From assembly GCA_029251525.1 (NCBI GenBank), contig JAQXDE010000066.1, forward strand, positions 62,001 through 126,000: 64,000 nt of DNA, in the 5' to 3' direction. This stretch comes from Saprospiraceae bacterium. GTDB lineage: Bacteria > Bacteroidota > Bacteroidia > Chitinophagales > Saprospiraceae. Of this stretch, positions 27,476 to 36,311 are shown in pieces. Below the pieces are notes generated by a model, which saw only the letters and a list, made by a program, of their open reading frames with translations, was not told the DNA's origin and ran no database searches. Position 1 is the first letter of the stretch. Each line of letters starts with the position of its first letter. The translations under genes were made by a program, and so were the position numbers.

Positions 27476-28771
27476 ATGAGAAAAAATATTAAAGTATTTA
27501 AGTTTGGTGGAGCTTCCGTAAAAGATGCTGATGCGATTCGTAATGTTGCCTCTATATTAAAAGATTATAAGAAGGAACGTTTATTGGTCGTCGTTTCTGC
27601 GATGGGGAAGACTACCAATGCATTGGAAAAGGTTGTTCATGCTTTTTTTGATAAAAAGGAAAATGCAAAAGATCTATTAAAGCAGATTGAAATTGAACAT
27701 CTTGAAATATCTAAAGAACTCTTTGGTGAAAATCTTGATTATGAGAAAGAAGTATCAAAGTTTGTTGCTCCCGTGAATAAATTGTTACAAAAGGAGGCTA
27801 TAAAAGGGTATGATTATATCTATGATCAAGTTGTCTCACTAGGAGAGTTACTTTCAACGAAATTAATTACTACTTTTTTATCTTCAGAAAAGTTACCCAA
27901 TTATTGGTTGGATGCTCGGAAAATTATTAAAACGGATAATACATATCGAGAGGGAAATGTGAATTGGAAATCCACTCAAAAAAATGTTTCTAGGAATGTA
28001 AATTCATTATTAGATGTAAATGGTTTCGTTATCACACAAGGATTTATCGGGAGTTCAGAGGAGAAGGCAACTATTACTTTGGGAAGAGAAGGTTCAGATT
28101 TTACTGCTGCGATTTTTTCTTTTTGCTTGGATGCAGAAAGTATGAGTATTTGGAAAGATGTCCCAGGGATATTGACTGGAGACCCTTGTCTTTTTAAAAA
28201 AGTGGAAAAAATAGATCGACTTTCTTACAAGGAGGCTATAGAAATGACTTATTATGGAGCAAAGGTAATACATCCAAAAACTATTAAACCATTGCAGAAT
28301 AAAACCATTCCCATGTATGTGAAGTCATTTGTAGATCCAGCTGGAGAAGGCACTTTTATTGGAGCTGATGTTGACACTTTTTATCCACCTGTGGTAGTGG
28401 TAGAAAAAGACCAGGTGATGTTACAAATTTCCACAAAAGATTTTTCATTTGTTGCGGAACATCATTTAAGTTTTATATTTACTTTGTTCACTAGGTATCG
28501 AACTAAGGTAAATATGATGCAGAATACTGCAATCAGTTTTTCCGTTTGCGTTACGGTAAAAGATTTAGATCGATTGACTAAATTGATTCAAGAATTAAAA
28601 GAAACATTTAATGTCGTAGTTGAAAAACATTTAGAACTAGTTACTATAAGACACTATCATAAATCAGTTATTGAACAAATGAAAAAGCATAAGATTGTGA
28701 TGTTAGAGGAACGCATAAGACAAACTATTCAAATGGTTATGAAAGACGTGCCAGTAATGGAAAGGAAGTAA
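27476..28771 (+). CDS. lysC: aspartate kinase
   Basis: First enzyme of the aspartate pathway (lysine, methionine, threonine), phosphorylating L-aspartate. N-terminal kinase motif KVFKFGGASVKDADAIRN, then GREGSDFTAAIF and IWKDVPGILTGDPC, followed by MTYYGAKVIHPKTIKP, are all in place. The C-terminal part (from about residue 300) corresponds to the regulatory ACT region but is short and divergent. At 431 residues it is monofunctional, without a fused homoserine dehydrogenase. A TATCTTTA element (27444-27451) resembles a -7 box. No other amino-acid pathway gene is adjacent. Confidence 0.92.
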   Translation: MRKNIKVFKFGGASVKDADAIRNVASILKDYKKERLLVVVSAMGKTTNALEKVVHAFFDKKENAKDLLKQIEIEHLEISKELFGENLDYEKEVSKFVAPVNKLLQKEAIKGYDYIYDQVVSLGELLSTKLITTFLSSEKLPNYWLDARKIIKTDNTYREGNVNWKSTQKNVSRNVNSLLDVNGFVITQGFIGSSEEKATITLGREGSDFTAAIFSFCLDAESMSIWKDVPGILTGDPCLFKKVEKIDRLSYKEAIEMTYYGAKVIHPKTIKPLQNKTIPMYVKSFVDPAGEGTFIGADVDTFYPPVVVVEKDQVMLQISTKDFSFVAEHHLSFIFTLFTRYRTKVNMMQNTAISFSVCVTVKDLDRLTKLIQELKETFNVVVEKHLELVTIRHYHKSVIEQMKKHKIVMLEERIRQTIQMVMKDVPVMERK

Positions 28772-29275
28772 AATCTATTCAAATGGGAGTTTTATTCAAG
28801 ATGAAAACACCAATTTGATGGTCGGGACATTAGCTTGATTATTTGTTGAATCGGTAATTAGGTTTAAAGATTATCCCTTTTTTCTGTTGAATAAAAAATG
28901 TTTAATTGTTCTTCTAAATATTGTCTTTGGTAGTGCAGATTCTCACCGCATTATACTGATCAAAATAGATTATTTAATCTAAAAATAAAATCAAATTTAT
29001 TCTTGTTCTGTTTCAAAGAGATAAGATTTAGAAGATCAAGGGGACATATTAAATAAAATGGCAATATTTTTGCTACCTATAAAATAAATTAAGCGAAGAT
29101 CCATTCAAGGTGAAATACCTCTATCAAGAGAAATAGGTACTAAGACATAATCAATGAATTTTAGAGAAAACCTGAGTTTTATTTTACAAAATTCAAGGAC
29201 TAACTAAAACATAATCTATTTTTTATTCATCAAGGTATTTTGATTATTTCAAGGTACTAGTAAAAAACAGTTAAA
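28772..29275. other. gene-free stretch
   Basis: About 500 bp of AT-rich sequence between the aspartate kinase gene and a small open reading frame. Nothing recognised. Confidence 0.45.
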
Positions 29276-29464
29276 ATGGATAGTACTGACTTCAATAAAC
29301 TATTGGGATTACTCTCAAAATTTACTACTGCTACAGAAAAAGCAAATAGGATCGATGGAACTTTTAAAAGATACCATCATTCTTCCATCGCACAGCTGCG
29401 CGAGTTACCAGAAAAACTTAGACGTATCGAACAAGGTCTTAGGACAGCAAAGATTATTAAATAG
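29276..29464 (+). CDS. small helical protein, possible gene
   Basis: A 62-residue open frame starting at an ATG after an A-rich stretch. The product is charged and probably helical (ATEKANRIDGTFKRYHHSSI, then LRELPEKLRRIEQGLRTAKI), basic overall, with no signal peptide or membrane segment. I recognise no family. It lies 145 bp upstream of the Cys-rich gene on the same strand and could be co-transcribed. The sensible amphipathic composition favours a real gene, but chance cannot be excluded. Confidence 0.4.
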   Translation: MDSTDFNKLLGLLSKFTTATEKANRIDGTFKRYHHSSIAQLRELPEKLRRIEQGLRTAKIIK

Positions 29465-29608
29465 GAAACTATTTTTTCATTTCTTTAAGACCAATTTTTT
29501 TATTTTTCTTAATCAAAATGTACTAGACATTAGATACTAGCATTGATAATTGATCAAGGTTGGAATAAAAAAGTATTATTAATACCCATAAATAAATAAA
29601 CTATTTGT

Positions 29609-30493
29609 ATGATTCTAAAATATAACATTACTTCCTCGCGAATGAGTTACTTTACTGATGCTCAAGCTGCCAAGGTTGATGCAGGAGTTGAGATTTTTAA
29701 ACAGATTGTTTGTAGTGAGGAGTTTCTAAACAAAGTGAAAAATTTTCAGTGGAGGACTAGCGATGGCGTTGCTTTTAAACGCTTCTATCTATCAAACGGA
29801 ATGTCTAACCAGCAAGTGGGCGAAATGATTTGTGATGGTTTTCCGCGAACTAATAGTGTAATAAATCAAATGAAACCTTCCTCAATTGAGGTAATGAATA
29901 TTATTCCATGTGGCAGTCAAAAAGAAATGGAAATTATTAATAGCAATTCAGTTTCATGTGTTATTGGAATCGATACCAATATGCTCAATAATACTTGGTA
30001 TACTCCAGTACATTTGGCGTGTGCAATTATGCATGAATGGTGTTGTTGGAATGGATTTAATTGTAGTTTACCTTCTACAAGAATGGAAAACTGGTCAGGT
30101 AATACTGTTCCAGTTGCATGTGCTTGGATTACAAAAGATGTTGCAGCAGTAGTTTGCAATAGTTCAGAAGTATCAAATTGGTGTGGTATGATTAATAATC
30201 AGACTTTTGACTATTGTGCTTGCAGTATAACCTATGCTACATCTAATTCAAATTTGATTTATATTTCTCCAATTGTAAAAATGGACGAATGCATCAATAT
30301 GATAGAATTAGAAATGAATTGGTTGACATCATGTAAAAATATTTGTCCTGATGTTTCTAATCGTATTACAGTGTTAAGTAATTGTATGAGGATGATGACA
30401 CAAATGAAATTAAATATGTGCAATACAACGATGGACGCCAGTGATTGGGCATGTGTTCCTGTCAGTTCAATTAGTAAGATAAACTCCAATTAA
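29609..30493 (+). CDS. Cys-rich protein with altered metalloprotease-like site (HExxCxxGxxC)
   Basis: A 294-residue protein (283 if it starts at the second Met, MSYFTDAQAAK) with 19 cysteines, no signal peptide and no membrane segment. The segment AIMHEWCCWNGFNCSLP lies where a known group of uncharacterised bacterial proteins has HEWxHKLGFxH, followed by a matching VPxAxxWI stretch. By that reading, the HExxHxxGxxH zinc site has become HExxCxxGxxC, with the first His and the Glu kept. The alignment is from memory, so the family link is moderate, but the motif itself is directly visible. Function unknown; candidates include a Zn or Fe-S site or a structural zinc protein. Confidence 0.75.
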   Translation: MILKYNITSSRMSYFTDAQAAKVDAGVEIFKQIVCSEEFLNKVKNFQWRTSDGVAFKRFYLSNGMSNQQVGEMICDGFPRTNSVINQMKPSSIEVMNIIPCGSQKEMEIINSNSVSCVIGIDTNMLNNTWYTPVHLACAIMHEWCCWNGFNCSLPSTRMENWSGNTVPVACAWITKDVAAVVCNSSEVSNWCGMINNQTFDYCACSITYATSNSNLIYISPIVKMDECINMIELEMNWLTSCKNICPDVSNRITVLSNCMRMMTQMKLNMCNTTMDASDWACVPVSSISKINSN

Positions 30494-30581
30494 TCTGGTT
30501 TTATTTTGATTTAAGGGTATGCTCAATTTTGATCCTTTTTTGTGTTTAAACACGTTTATTCAAAACGTTTTGTTGAGTAGT

Positions 30582-30618
30582 AAAAAAAACTGAGCCATTT
30601 TCATGGCTCAGTTTTTTT
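30582..30618. terminator. bidirectional terminator between Cys-rich and IscA-type genes
   Basis: AAAAACTGAGCCAT (about 30585-30598) and ATGGCTCAGTTTTT (30603-30616) form a perfect stem with a 4-nt loop, flanked by A- and T-runs. Confidence 0.9.
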
Positions 30619-30660
30619 TAAAATTTACAGTTTTTTGAAATTCAAATAGTTGATACTTAA

Positions 30661-31014
30661 CTATGCCGAAAATGAAGTTCCACAGCCACATGTATCAGAG
30701 GCATTAGGGTTGTTGAACGAGAACCCTCTGTTATTTAAACCATTTAACCAATCTATTTCAATTCCCAATAAATAAATAGCATGAGATTTTTCCATTAAAA
30801 CTTTCATCCCATTTATTTCAAAGGTATCATCTTTATCAGTTGGTTTATCAAACCCAAGTATATAGGAAAAGCCAGAGCAACCTCCACCTTTTACACCTAC
30901 ACGAAGTCCATGTTCAGGATCTAGACCTTGCTGGTCTCTGATGAGCTGTAACTGTTTAACTGCACCATCTGTTAAAGTGATTGGTTGTGTCAAAGTTTCT
31001 TTTATTTCACTCAT
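30661..31014 (-). CDS. A-type iron-sulfur carrier (IscA/SufA/ErpA family)
   Basis: A 117-residue HesB/IscA-type protein that delivers or scaffolds [Fe-S] clusters. The three invariant cysteines are present as C46 (GGGCSGF) and C109/C111 (DTCGCG), with the typical GFSFNNPNA before the C-terminal pair. It stands apart from any suf or isc operon here, so I leave the gene symbol open. On its strand a TATTTTTG element (complement of 31046-31053) lies about 30 bp upstream. Confidence 0.93.
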   Translation of the reverse strand: MSEIKETLTQPITLTDGAVKQLQLIRDQQGLDPEHGLRVGVKGGGCSGFSYILGFDKPTDKDDTFEINGMKVLMEKSHAIYLLGIEIDWLNGLNNRGFSFNNPNASDTCGCGTSFSA

Positions 31015-31193
31015 ATCGTTTAAATTTATTTTTAGTTTTTATTTTCAAAAATATATTTAACCACAAATTTAACGTTTTCTTGATTAAAATGGTTATTATT
31101 TAGAAAAATTAAAAACAAGGAATTTTAGAAAAGGTTGTGCCTTTAAAATAAATCTACATTAATATAAAAACACTCAGAAAAACCTCCCTATGT

Positions 31194-31224
31194 TTTGTAA
31201 TGGCAAACGAACCGAGTACTTTTG
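31194..31224 (+). promoter_or_regulatory. Bacteroidota-type promoter of the DUF7935 gene
   Basis: TTTG at 31194-31197, a 19-bp spacer, then TACTTTTG at 31217-31224, matching the Bacteroidota -33/-7 pattern (TTTG and TAnnTTTG). Transcription would begin near 31231, about 25 bp before the ATG at 31257. This is the best two-box match I found in the window. Confidence 0.55.
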
Positions 31225-31256
31225 CTCAAATATTTTGAATATAAAAAATAATTTGA

Positions 31257-31781
31257 ATGCATGTTTTCCTTGAAATATTAAAATTAACTTTACCATCCTT
31301 AGCAGTAGTTGCAGTTGTATACTTTATGTTACGTGAGTATTTTGAAAGTGAACATAAACGTGCCATGATGGAAATACAGTTTAAACAGACAAGTACAACT
31401 TTACCAATTAAAATTGGTGCGTACGAAAGACTTTCTATGTTTTGTGAGCGCATTTCTATTCCAGCTTTAATTTTGAGAGTAAGAGCAGATGGAACAAATG
31501 CAGCCCAATTGAGAATGGCTTTGATGATCGCTATTCAGCAAGAATTTGAACACAACATTACCCAACAAGTCTATGTATCAGATAACCTTTGGAAAATTAT
31601 TAAAATAGCAAGAGATGATGTGCAAAATACCATAAATCAGATTTATCAAACTATAGATCCTGATGCCGATTCAAAGATATTTGCACAAGCACTTTTTGAT
31701 TTTTTAAACACCAAAGATGTACTACCATTGCACAAAGCATTAGAGGCGGTGAAAAAGGAAGCAAGTTTAATTCTACAATAA
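31257..31781 (+). CDS. DUF7935-like membrane-anchored protein
   Basis: A 174-residue protein common in Bacteroidota with no known function. An N-terminal membrane helix (about residues 5-25, LKLTLPSLAVVAVVYFMLRE) precedes a cytosolic helical domain with the conserved LPIKIGAYERLSMFCERISI, QEFEHNITQQVYVS and the later DNLWKIIKIARDD. The family name rests on recalled resemblance. Transcribed from the well-defined promoter just upstream, and closed by a strong terminator, so it is a single-gene unit. Confidence 0.8.
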   Translation: MHVFLEILKLTLPSLAVVAVVYFMLREYFESEHKRAMMEIQFKQTSTTLPIKIGAYERLSMFCERISIPALILRVRADGTNAAQLRMALMIAIQQEFEHNITQQVYVSDNLWKIIKIARDDVQNTINQIYQTIDPDADSKIFAQALFDFLNTKDVLPLHKALEAVKKEASLILQ

Positions 31782-31808
31782 CCTTAATATACTAGTATTT
31801 TTAAAAGG

Positions 31809-31847
31809 AAAAACCGTGATGCGATTCTAATCGTATCACGGTTTTTT
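31809..31847 (+). terminator. terminator after DUF7935 gene
   Basis: AAAACCGTGAT-CGAT pairs with ATCG-ATCACGGTTTT (31810-31844, one symmetrical mismatch) followed by a run of six T. Confidence 0.88.
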
Positions 31848-31942
31848 ATTAAAAAAAATCAATGCTCAGTTTTTCTAAAATACTTAGAATTAAAAACTAT
31901 TTTTACTTTATATCAATTTCGAATTTTTTTAAAAAAGTCAAA

Positions 31943-32692
31943 ATGAATAAGTCTATTTTATTTCCTTTTGTCTTGGTTTTTCTGTTTTCATGTACCAAGA
32001 TAATACACGTGTCTGCACCTCAAATATCCTCTTCTAAAATTGAGCAATCCTCTAACATCAAACCTTCTCAAGAGGTAGTATCTTTAATATTACCTTATAA
32101 AAAGGAAATGGAAAAAGAAATGAATCAGATTGTCGGAACGTGTAATAAAGAATTGATGAAGGCTAAACCTGAATCAACTTTAGGTAATTGGACAGCAGAT
32201 TTAATCCATAAAAAGTGTGAAGAATATTATGGAAAACCAATTGATTTTGCCGTTGTAAACTATGGGGGATTGCGAATTCTCTCTCTTCCTGTTGGTCCAA
32301 TTACAAAATCTAACATATTTGAATTAATGCCTTTTGAAAATGGATTGGTTGTAATCAATGTAGATGCCGAAACAATCGAAAAGTTATTCACTAGAATGGC
32401 AGAATATGGTGGCTGGCCAATTAGTCATCAAGTACGATTTAAAATAAAAAATGGAAAACCAATTAATATCCTCATAAATGGAAAACCAATTGATAAAACT
32501 AAAATGTATAAAATTGCTTTGTCTGATTTTATTGCAAATGGAGGTGATAAATGTTTCTTTTTTGAGGATAAAAAACAAGAGTTATTAGGTAAACTTTTTC
32601 GAGATGCAATTATGGAGTATGTGATTGAATTAAATGCCCAAGGAAAGAAAATCGATGCAAATTTAGAAGGTAGGGTGGAAGTGGTTAAATAA
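31943..32692 (+). CDS. 5'-nucleotidase C-terminal-domain lipoprotein (split UshA-like)
   Basis: A 249-residue lipoprotein. I chose the ATG at 31943 because it gives MNKSILFPFVLVFLFSC, a signal with lipobox (Cys17); the frame is open further up to 31862 but that would bury the signal. The mature part is the substrate-binding C-terminal domain of 5'-nucleotidases: GNWTADLIHKKCEEYYG, FAVVNYGGLRILSLPVGPI, NIFELMPFENGLVVINV and KIALSDFIANGGDKCFFF. The metallophosphatase half is the next gene (32765-33676), so a normally single polypeptide is encoded as two exported proteins, in inverted order. Confidence 0.9.
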   Translation: MNKSILFPFVLVFLFSCTKIIHVSAPQISSSKIEQSSNIKPSQEVVSLILPYKKEMEKEMNQIVGTCNKELMKAKPESTLGNWTADLIHKKCEEYYGKPIDFAVVNYGGLRILSLPVGPITKSNIFELMPFENGLVVINVDAETIEKLFTRMAEYGGWPISHQVRFKIKNGKPINILINGKPIDKTKMYKIALSDFIANGGDKCFFFEDKKQELLGKLFRDAIMEYVIELNAQGKKIDANLEGRVEVVK

Positions 32693-32764
32693 CAAATGAG
32701 GATCCACTTATTAGGACGGACTAATAAATTTGAAAAGACAAATTAATAATCATAAAAAATAATC

Positions 32765-33676
32765 ATGATAAGAAGATCATTTATAAAAAGAGTAATGACA
32801 GGTTCTGTATTTTTAACAGTAGGAAATTTGTCTAAAGCAGCCTTTATTGAGCCTGAAATATTGAAATTGACAATTCTGCACACTAATGATCAGCATAGTA
32901 GAATTGAGCCATTCGAGAGTGGAAAATTGAAAGGTTTAGGAGGAGCCGCAAGGCGAGCTACAATACTTGAGAAAATTAGAAAAAATGAAGAACATGTATT
33001 GCTTTTAGATTCAGGAGATATCTTCCAAGGGACTCCTTATTTCAATTATTTTGGAGGCGAATTGGAATTCAAATTAATGTCTCAAATGAGGTATGACGCA
33101 TCCACTATTGGGAACCATGATTTTGATGCAGGAATGGATGGATTACTAAAACAATTACCACATGCTAATTTTCCTTTTTTAATCGGCAATTATGATTTTT
33201 CTGATACACCTTTACATAATCAATTTAAGCCATATAAGATTTTTCAAAAAGAAAATATTAGAATAGGGGTGTTTGGTCTAGGTATAGAATTAAATGGATT
33301 AGTTCCAGGAAAACTCTATGGAAAGACACAATATCAGAATCCTTTGAAAATGGCATCAAAGTATGCAACAATATTAAAGAAAGATGAAAAGTGTGATTAT
33401 GTAATTTGTCTCTCACATTTGGGTTATAAATATTCTTCTAATCGAATCTCTGATCAAGTCCTTGCGAAAGAATCTGAAAATATTGATTTAATACTTGGAG
33501 GACACACCCATACTTTTATGGATAAACCTGAAGAAGTGGAAAATAAAAAAGGGGAAAAAGTTTTTATCAATCAAGTTGGATTTGGAGGCATTGTTTTGGG
33601 AAGACTTGATATTTATTTTGAAAAGAATTTTAAAAATAAATGTACAACCTGTGAGAACATTAAAATTAAGAATTAG
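32765..33676 (+). CDS. 5'-nucleotidase metallophosphatase domain, Tat-exported
   Basis: A 303-residue calcineurin-like phosphoesterase with the N-terminal half of a 5'-nucleotidase. The five metal-binding blocks are visible: LHTNDQHSR, LLDSGDIFQG, IGNHDFDAG, LSHLGY and LGGHTHTF. The N-terminus MIRRSFIKRVM followed by a hydrophobic stretch looks like a twin-arginine signal, whereas its partner is a Sec lipoprotein, so the two halves may take different export routes. It hydrolyses nucleotides or related phosphate esters, with the upstream gene supplying the substrate-binding domain; the pairing is inferred from adjacency (72-bp gap). Confidence 0.9.
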   Translation: MIRRSFIKRVMTGSVFLTVGNLSKAAFIEPEILKLTILHTNDQHSRIEPFESGKLKGLGGAARRATILEKIRKNEEHVLLLDSGDIFQGTPYFNYFGGELEFKLMSQMRYDASTIGNHDFDAGMDGLLKQLPHANFPFLIGNYDFSDTPLHNQFKPYKIFQKENIRIGVFGLGIELNGLVPGKLYGKTQYQNPLKMASKYATILKKDEKCDYVICLSHLGYKYSSNRISDQVLAKESENIDLILGGHTHTFMDKPEEVENKKGEKVFINQVGFGGIVLGRLDIYFEKNFKNKCTTCENIKIKN

Positions 33677-33950
33677 ATAAAGTGAGGGATTTACATATTG
33701 CAATTTAATTAAATATCAATTCTATCGAAATAAGACCTAGTTATATTTTTTTTATTAATTTATTTTCAGCTTATTTGCAATAGAGATGATAACCCTCTCT
33801 AAAAACAAACAAATTACAATATCCAAAATAATCAAACTAGTGAGTTTATCATTTACTTGATAATACTTATTTGAAAAAAAATAAATACGAAAAAAAAATA
33901 TTCTTAGAAATAGTTTAGTTATCTTTTACTTTCTAATAATTTTTTTTTTC

Positions 33951-34050
33951 TTTGTATCCCCGCTTAAGCAAAGAGAAAATATTCTGCGGGGACAAATGAG
34001 AAAACAAAAACGGCGGAATAAAATGTATTTACACATTCCTTTCTTTCCGC
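33951..34050 (+). promoter_or_regulatory. structured leader upstream of dnaA
   Basis: Two consecutive inverted repeats stand out in a GC-richer stretch. First: TTTG plus TCCCCGC (33951-33963, TA bulge) pairs with GCGGGGA plus CAAA (33986-33996). Second: GCGGAA (34013-34018) pairs with TTCCGC (34045-34050) around an inner AATGT/ACATT pair. A further small AGGC/GCCT hairpin lies near 34107-34119. TTTCTTTG just before the first repeat is one base from the -7 consensus, which would place the repeats at the start of a roughly 175-nt dnaA 5' UTR. Confidence 0.45.
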
Positions 34051-34135
34051 TTTTATAACTGATACACAAAAGGGAACACGGACAACTGGTTATTTTTCTT
34101 AATCAGGCTTCGGGCCTATTATCTGAACTGAAATA

Positions 34136-35554
34136 ATGGTAAAAGATTGTACTACAGTATGGGACAACTGTCTCCGTACTATCAGAAAAAATGTGAATCC
34201 TCAAAGTTTCAAAACTTGGTTTGAACCCATCAAGGCAGTTAGCCTAGATGATTCGTCTTTGACGATCCAGGTTCCTAACAAATTTTTCTACGAATGGTTG
34301 GAGGAACATTATGTAACACTACTTAAGATGACTATCCGACAAGAGTTGGGTGATACTGGTCGTCTTGAATATCAGATTTTGATGGTGAGCAGTGCAAAAC
34401 AAAATGTACCTCAAAATCAAATTTCTGCAAGAACTGAGACCACCGGTCCGGGATCTATTGACACGGGTAACATTAAGAATCCTTTTGTCATTCCGGGGAT
34501 TAAGAAGATGAAAATTGATTCACAGGTTAATCCAAATTACCTTTTCACTAATTTCATCGAGGGAGACTGTAATCGATTAGCTCGTTCTGCTGGAATTGCA
34601 ATAGCAAAGAAACCTGGTGGAACTGCTTTCAACCCCTTAGTTATCTTTGGAGATGTTGGATTAGGAAAAACTCATTTGGCTCAAGCCATAGGAAACGAGG
34701 TTTTGGATAAGATGCCTGAGAAAAGGGTGTTATATGTCCCTTCAGATAAATTTACGAATCAAATTATTCAATCTATTAAAAATAACGCTGTCAATGACTT
34801 CGTAAACTTTTATCAATTGGTTGATGTATTAATTGTGGATGATATTCAGTTTTTGGAAAATAAAAAGAAGACACAAGAAATATTTTTCCACATTTTTAAC
34901 CAACTTCATCAAAACGGGAAACAAATCATTTTGACTTCTGATCGACCTCCAAAAGATTTAAATGGGATGGAAGACCGGTTAATTTCTAGATTTAAATGGG
35001 GACTTTCTGCTGATTTGGCAGCACCTGATTTAGAAACTCGTATGGCAATATTGGAAGCTAAAATGAATAAAGAAGGAGTTGATCTTCCTCAGAATGTAAC
35101 AGAGTTTATTTGCTACAATATTAAAAATAATATTCGTGAACTAGAAGGTGTTTTAATTTCATTGGTTGCTCAATCATCTTTAAACAGAAGAGAGATTGAT
35201 GTTGAGTTGGCGAAAGATGTAATTAAGAACTTCGTTTCACAAATGTCCAAGGAGATCACAGTTGATTTTATCCAGAATTTAGTTGCAGATCACTTTAGTG
35301 TTCCAGTAGGAAAATTGGCAGGTAAAACTAGAAAACGTTCTATTGTTATTGCTCGACAATTAAGTATGTATTTAGCTAAAAATTTGACTAATAAATCATT
35401 AAAAGCGATTGGAGAGAATTTTGGAGGACGGGACCACAGTACTGTCATTTATTCTTGCAAAGCCGTTCAAGATTTATTGGATACGGACATGATCTTTAAA
35501 GATACTGTTGCTGATTTAGAGAAGAAAATCAGATTGAGCTTAAATGAAAAATAA
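34136..35554 (+). CDS. dnaA: chromosomal replication initiator DnaA
   Basis: AAA+ ATPase that binds DnaA boxes and opens oriC. Domain I (about 1-75, WFEPIKAVSLDDSSLTIQVP), a linker, the AAA+ domain with Walker A GDVGLGKT (172-179) and Walker B VLIVDDIQFL, and the C-terminal helix-turn-helix domain with the DnaA signature GGRDHSTVIYSC are complete. Length (472) is normal. I looked for clusters of DnaA boxes on either side and found none close to consensus, so oriC is not obviously adjacent. Transcription ends at a strong hairpin 47 bp downstream. Confidence 0.97.
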   Translation: MVKDCTTVWDNCLRTIRKNVNPQSFKTWFEPIKAVSLDDSSLTIQVPNKFFYEWLEEHYVTLLKMTIRQELGDTGRLEYQILMVSSAKQNVPQNQISARTETTGPGSIDTGNIKNPFVIPGIKKMKIDSQVNPNYLFTNFIEGDCNRLARSAGIAIAKKPGGTAFNPLVIFGDVGLGKTHLAQAIGNEVLDKMPEKRVLYVPSDKFTNQIIQSIKNNAVNDFVNFYQLVDVLIVDDIQFLENKKKTQEIFFHIFNQLHQNGKQIILTSDRPPKDLNGMEDRLISRFKWGLSADLAAPDLETRMAILEAKMNKEGVDLPQNVTEFICYNIKNNIRELEGVLISLVAQSSLNRREIDVELAKDVIKNFVSQMSKEITVDFIQNLVADHFSVPVGKLAGKTRKRSIVIARQLSMYLAKNLTNKSLKAIGENFGGRDHSTVIYSCKAVQDLLDTDMIFKDTVADLEKKIRLSLNEK

Positions 35555-35600
35555 ATGAACACAAACTAGTTTAGTAGTAGCACAATCTGAAAGAGAAAAC

Positions 35601-35640
35601 AAAAAGGTGAAATAATCGGAAGATTATTTCACCTTTTTGT
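35601..35640 (+). terminator. terminator after dnaA
   Basis: AAAAAGGTGAAATAATC (35601-35617) and GATTATTTCACCTTTTT (35622-35638) form a perfect 17-bp stem with a 4-nt loop and T-run. Confidence 0.92.
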
Positions 35641-35671
35641 TTAGTTAATCTAGAACTTAGGATATATTTTA

Positions 35672-35705
35672 AAAGGGCAACTGACTTAAAAGCCAGTTGC
35701 CCTTT
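35672..35705 (-). terminator. terminator of the DUF6580 gene
   Basis: AAAGGGCAACTG (35672-35683) and CAGTTGCCCTTT (35694-35705) pair perfectly; on the minus strand a T-run follows. It stands back to back with the dnaA terminator. Confidence 0.85.
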
Positions 35706-35738
35706 CTTGATTACATAACGCTATTGTTGTTATTTGAT

Positions 35739-36311
35739 TTAAGCTTTTTTCAAACCTAAACTTGGGTACATATTTTTTGCTATTTCATAACCTCCAAACA
35801 AAACTCCAACGTAAACTATATCTCCAGCCAGAGTATTCCAAAAAAATGGTAATCCAGCAGCAACTGCAGCTGTTAAACCCGCAATATTATCAGCATACAT
35901 ATTTAAAGGGTCAGATGCCCAAACACCAAAATTAGTGATTAGAAAGAAAACTAATGAACCTATAACACTTGCTCCAATTATATTTGGAAGATTGATCTTT
36001 TTTAAGATGTTGGAACCTAAAAAAACGATCATTCCAAATGCAGCAAAATTCCACAATCCGAAACTTGTGATCCAAGTGAAACCATCAGGACTTGAATAGA
36101 CCACATTATTCAAAATCAAATCACTAAGCCATAGCGCTAAAAAGGGAATCAAATATGCCCAGTATTTTTTTGCAAAATGAGCCGCACCAAATAATGCCAT
36201 TCCTCCAATTGGAGTGAAATTAGGAGGATGTGGCATAAACCGAGTTGCAGCTGCAGCTACTACCATCAAAACTATTATTCCGAATTTTGGATTAAATTTA
36301 TTATTCGCCAT
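35739..36311 (-). CDS. DUF6580 integral membrane protein (putative transport)
   Basis: A 190-residue membrane protein with about six helices, family DUF6580, found widely in Bacteroidota and suspected, not shown, to be transport-related. I use the ATG at 36309-36311 (MANNKFNPKFG) because the in-frame upstream ATG at 36353 adds a polar stretch unlike the family. Typical motifs are RFMPHPPNFTPIGGMALFGA and FFLITNFGVWASD, and a C-terminal FFWNTLAGDIVYVGVLFG. No partner gene adjoins it. Confidence 0.85.
   Translation of the reverse strand: MANNKFNPKFGIIVLMVVAAAATRFMPHPPNFTPIGGMALFGAAHFAKKYWAYLIPFLALWLSDLILNNVVYSSPDGFTWITSFGLWNFAAFGMIVFLGSNILKKINLPNIIGASVIGSLVFFLITNFGVWASDPLNMYADNIAGLTAAVAAGLPFFWNTLAGDIVYVGVLFGGYEIAKNMYPSLGLKKA

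Noticed and set aside
33677-34135. oriC next to dnaA
   Set aside because: No cluster of TTATCCACA-type boxes on either side of dnaA; the few partial matches are at background level. The structured repeats are better explained as a leader.
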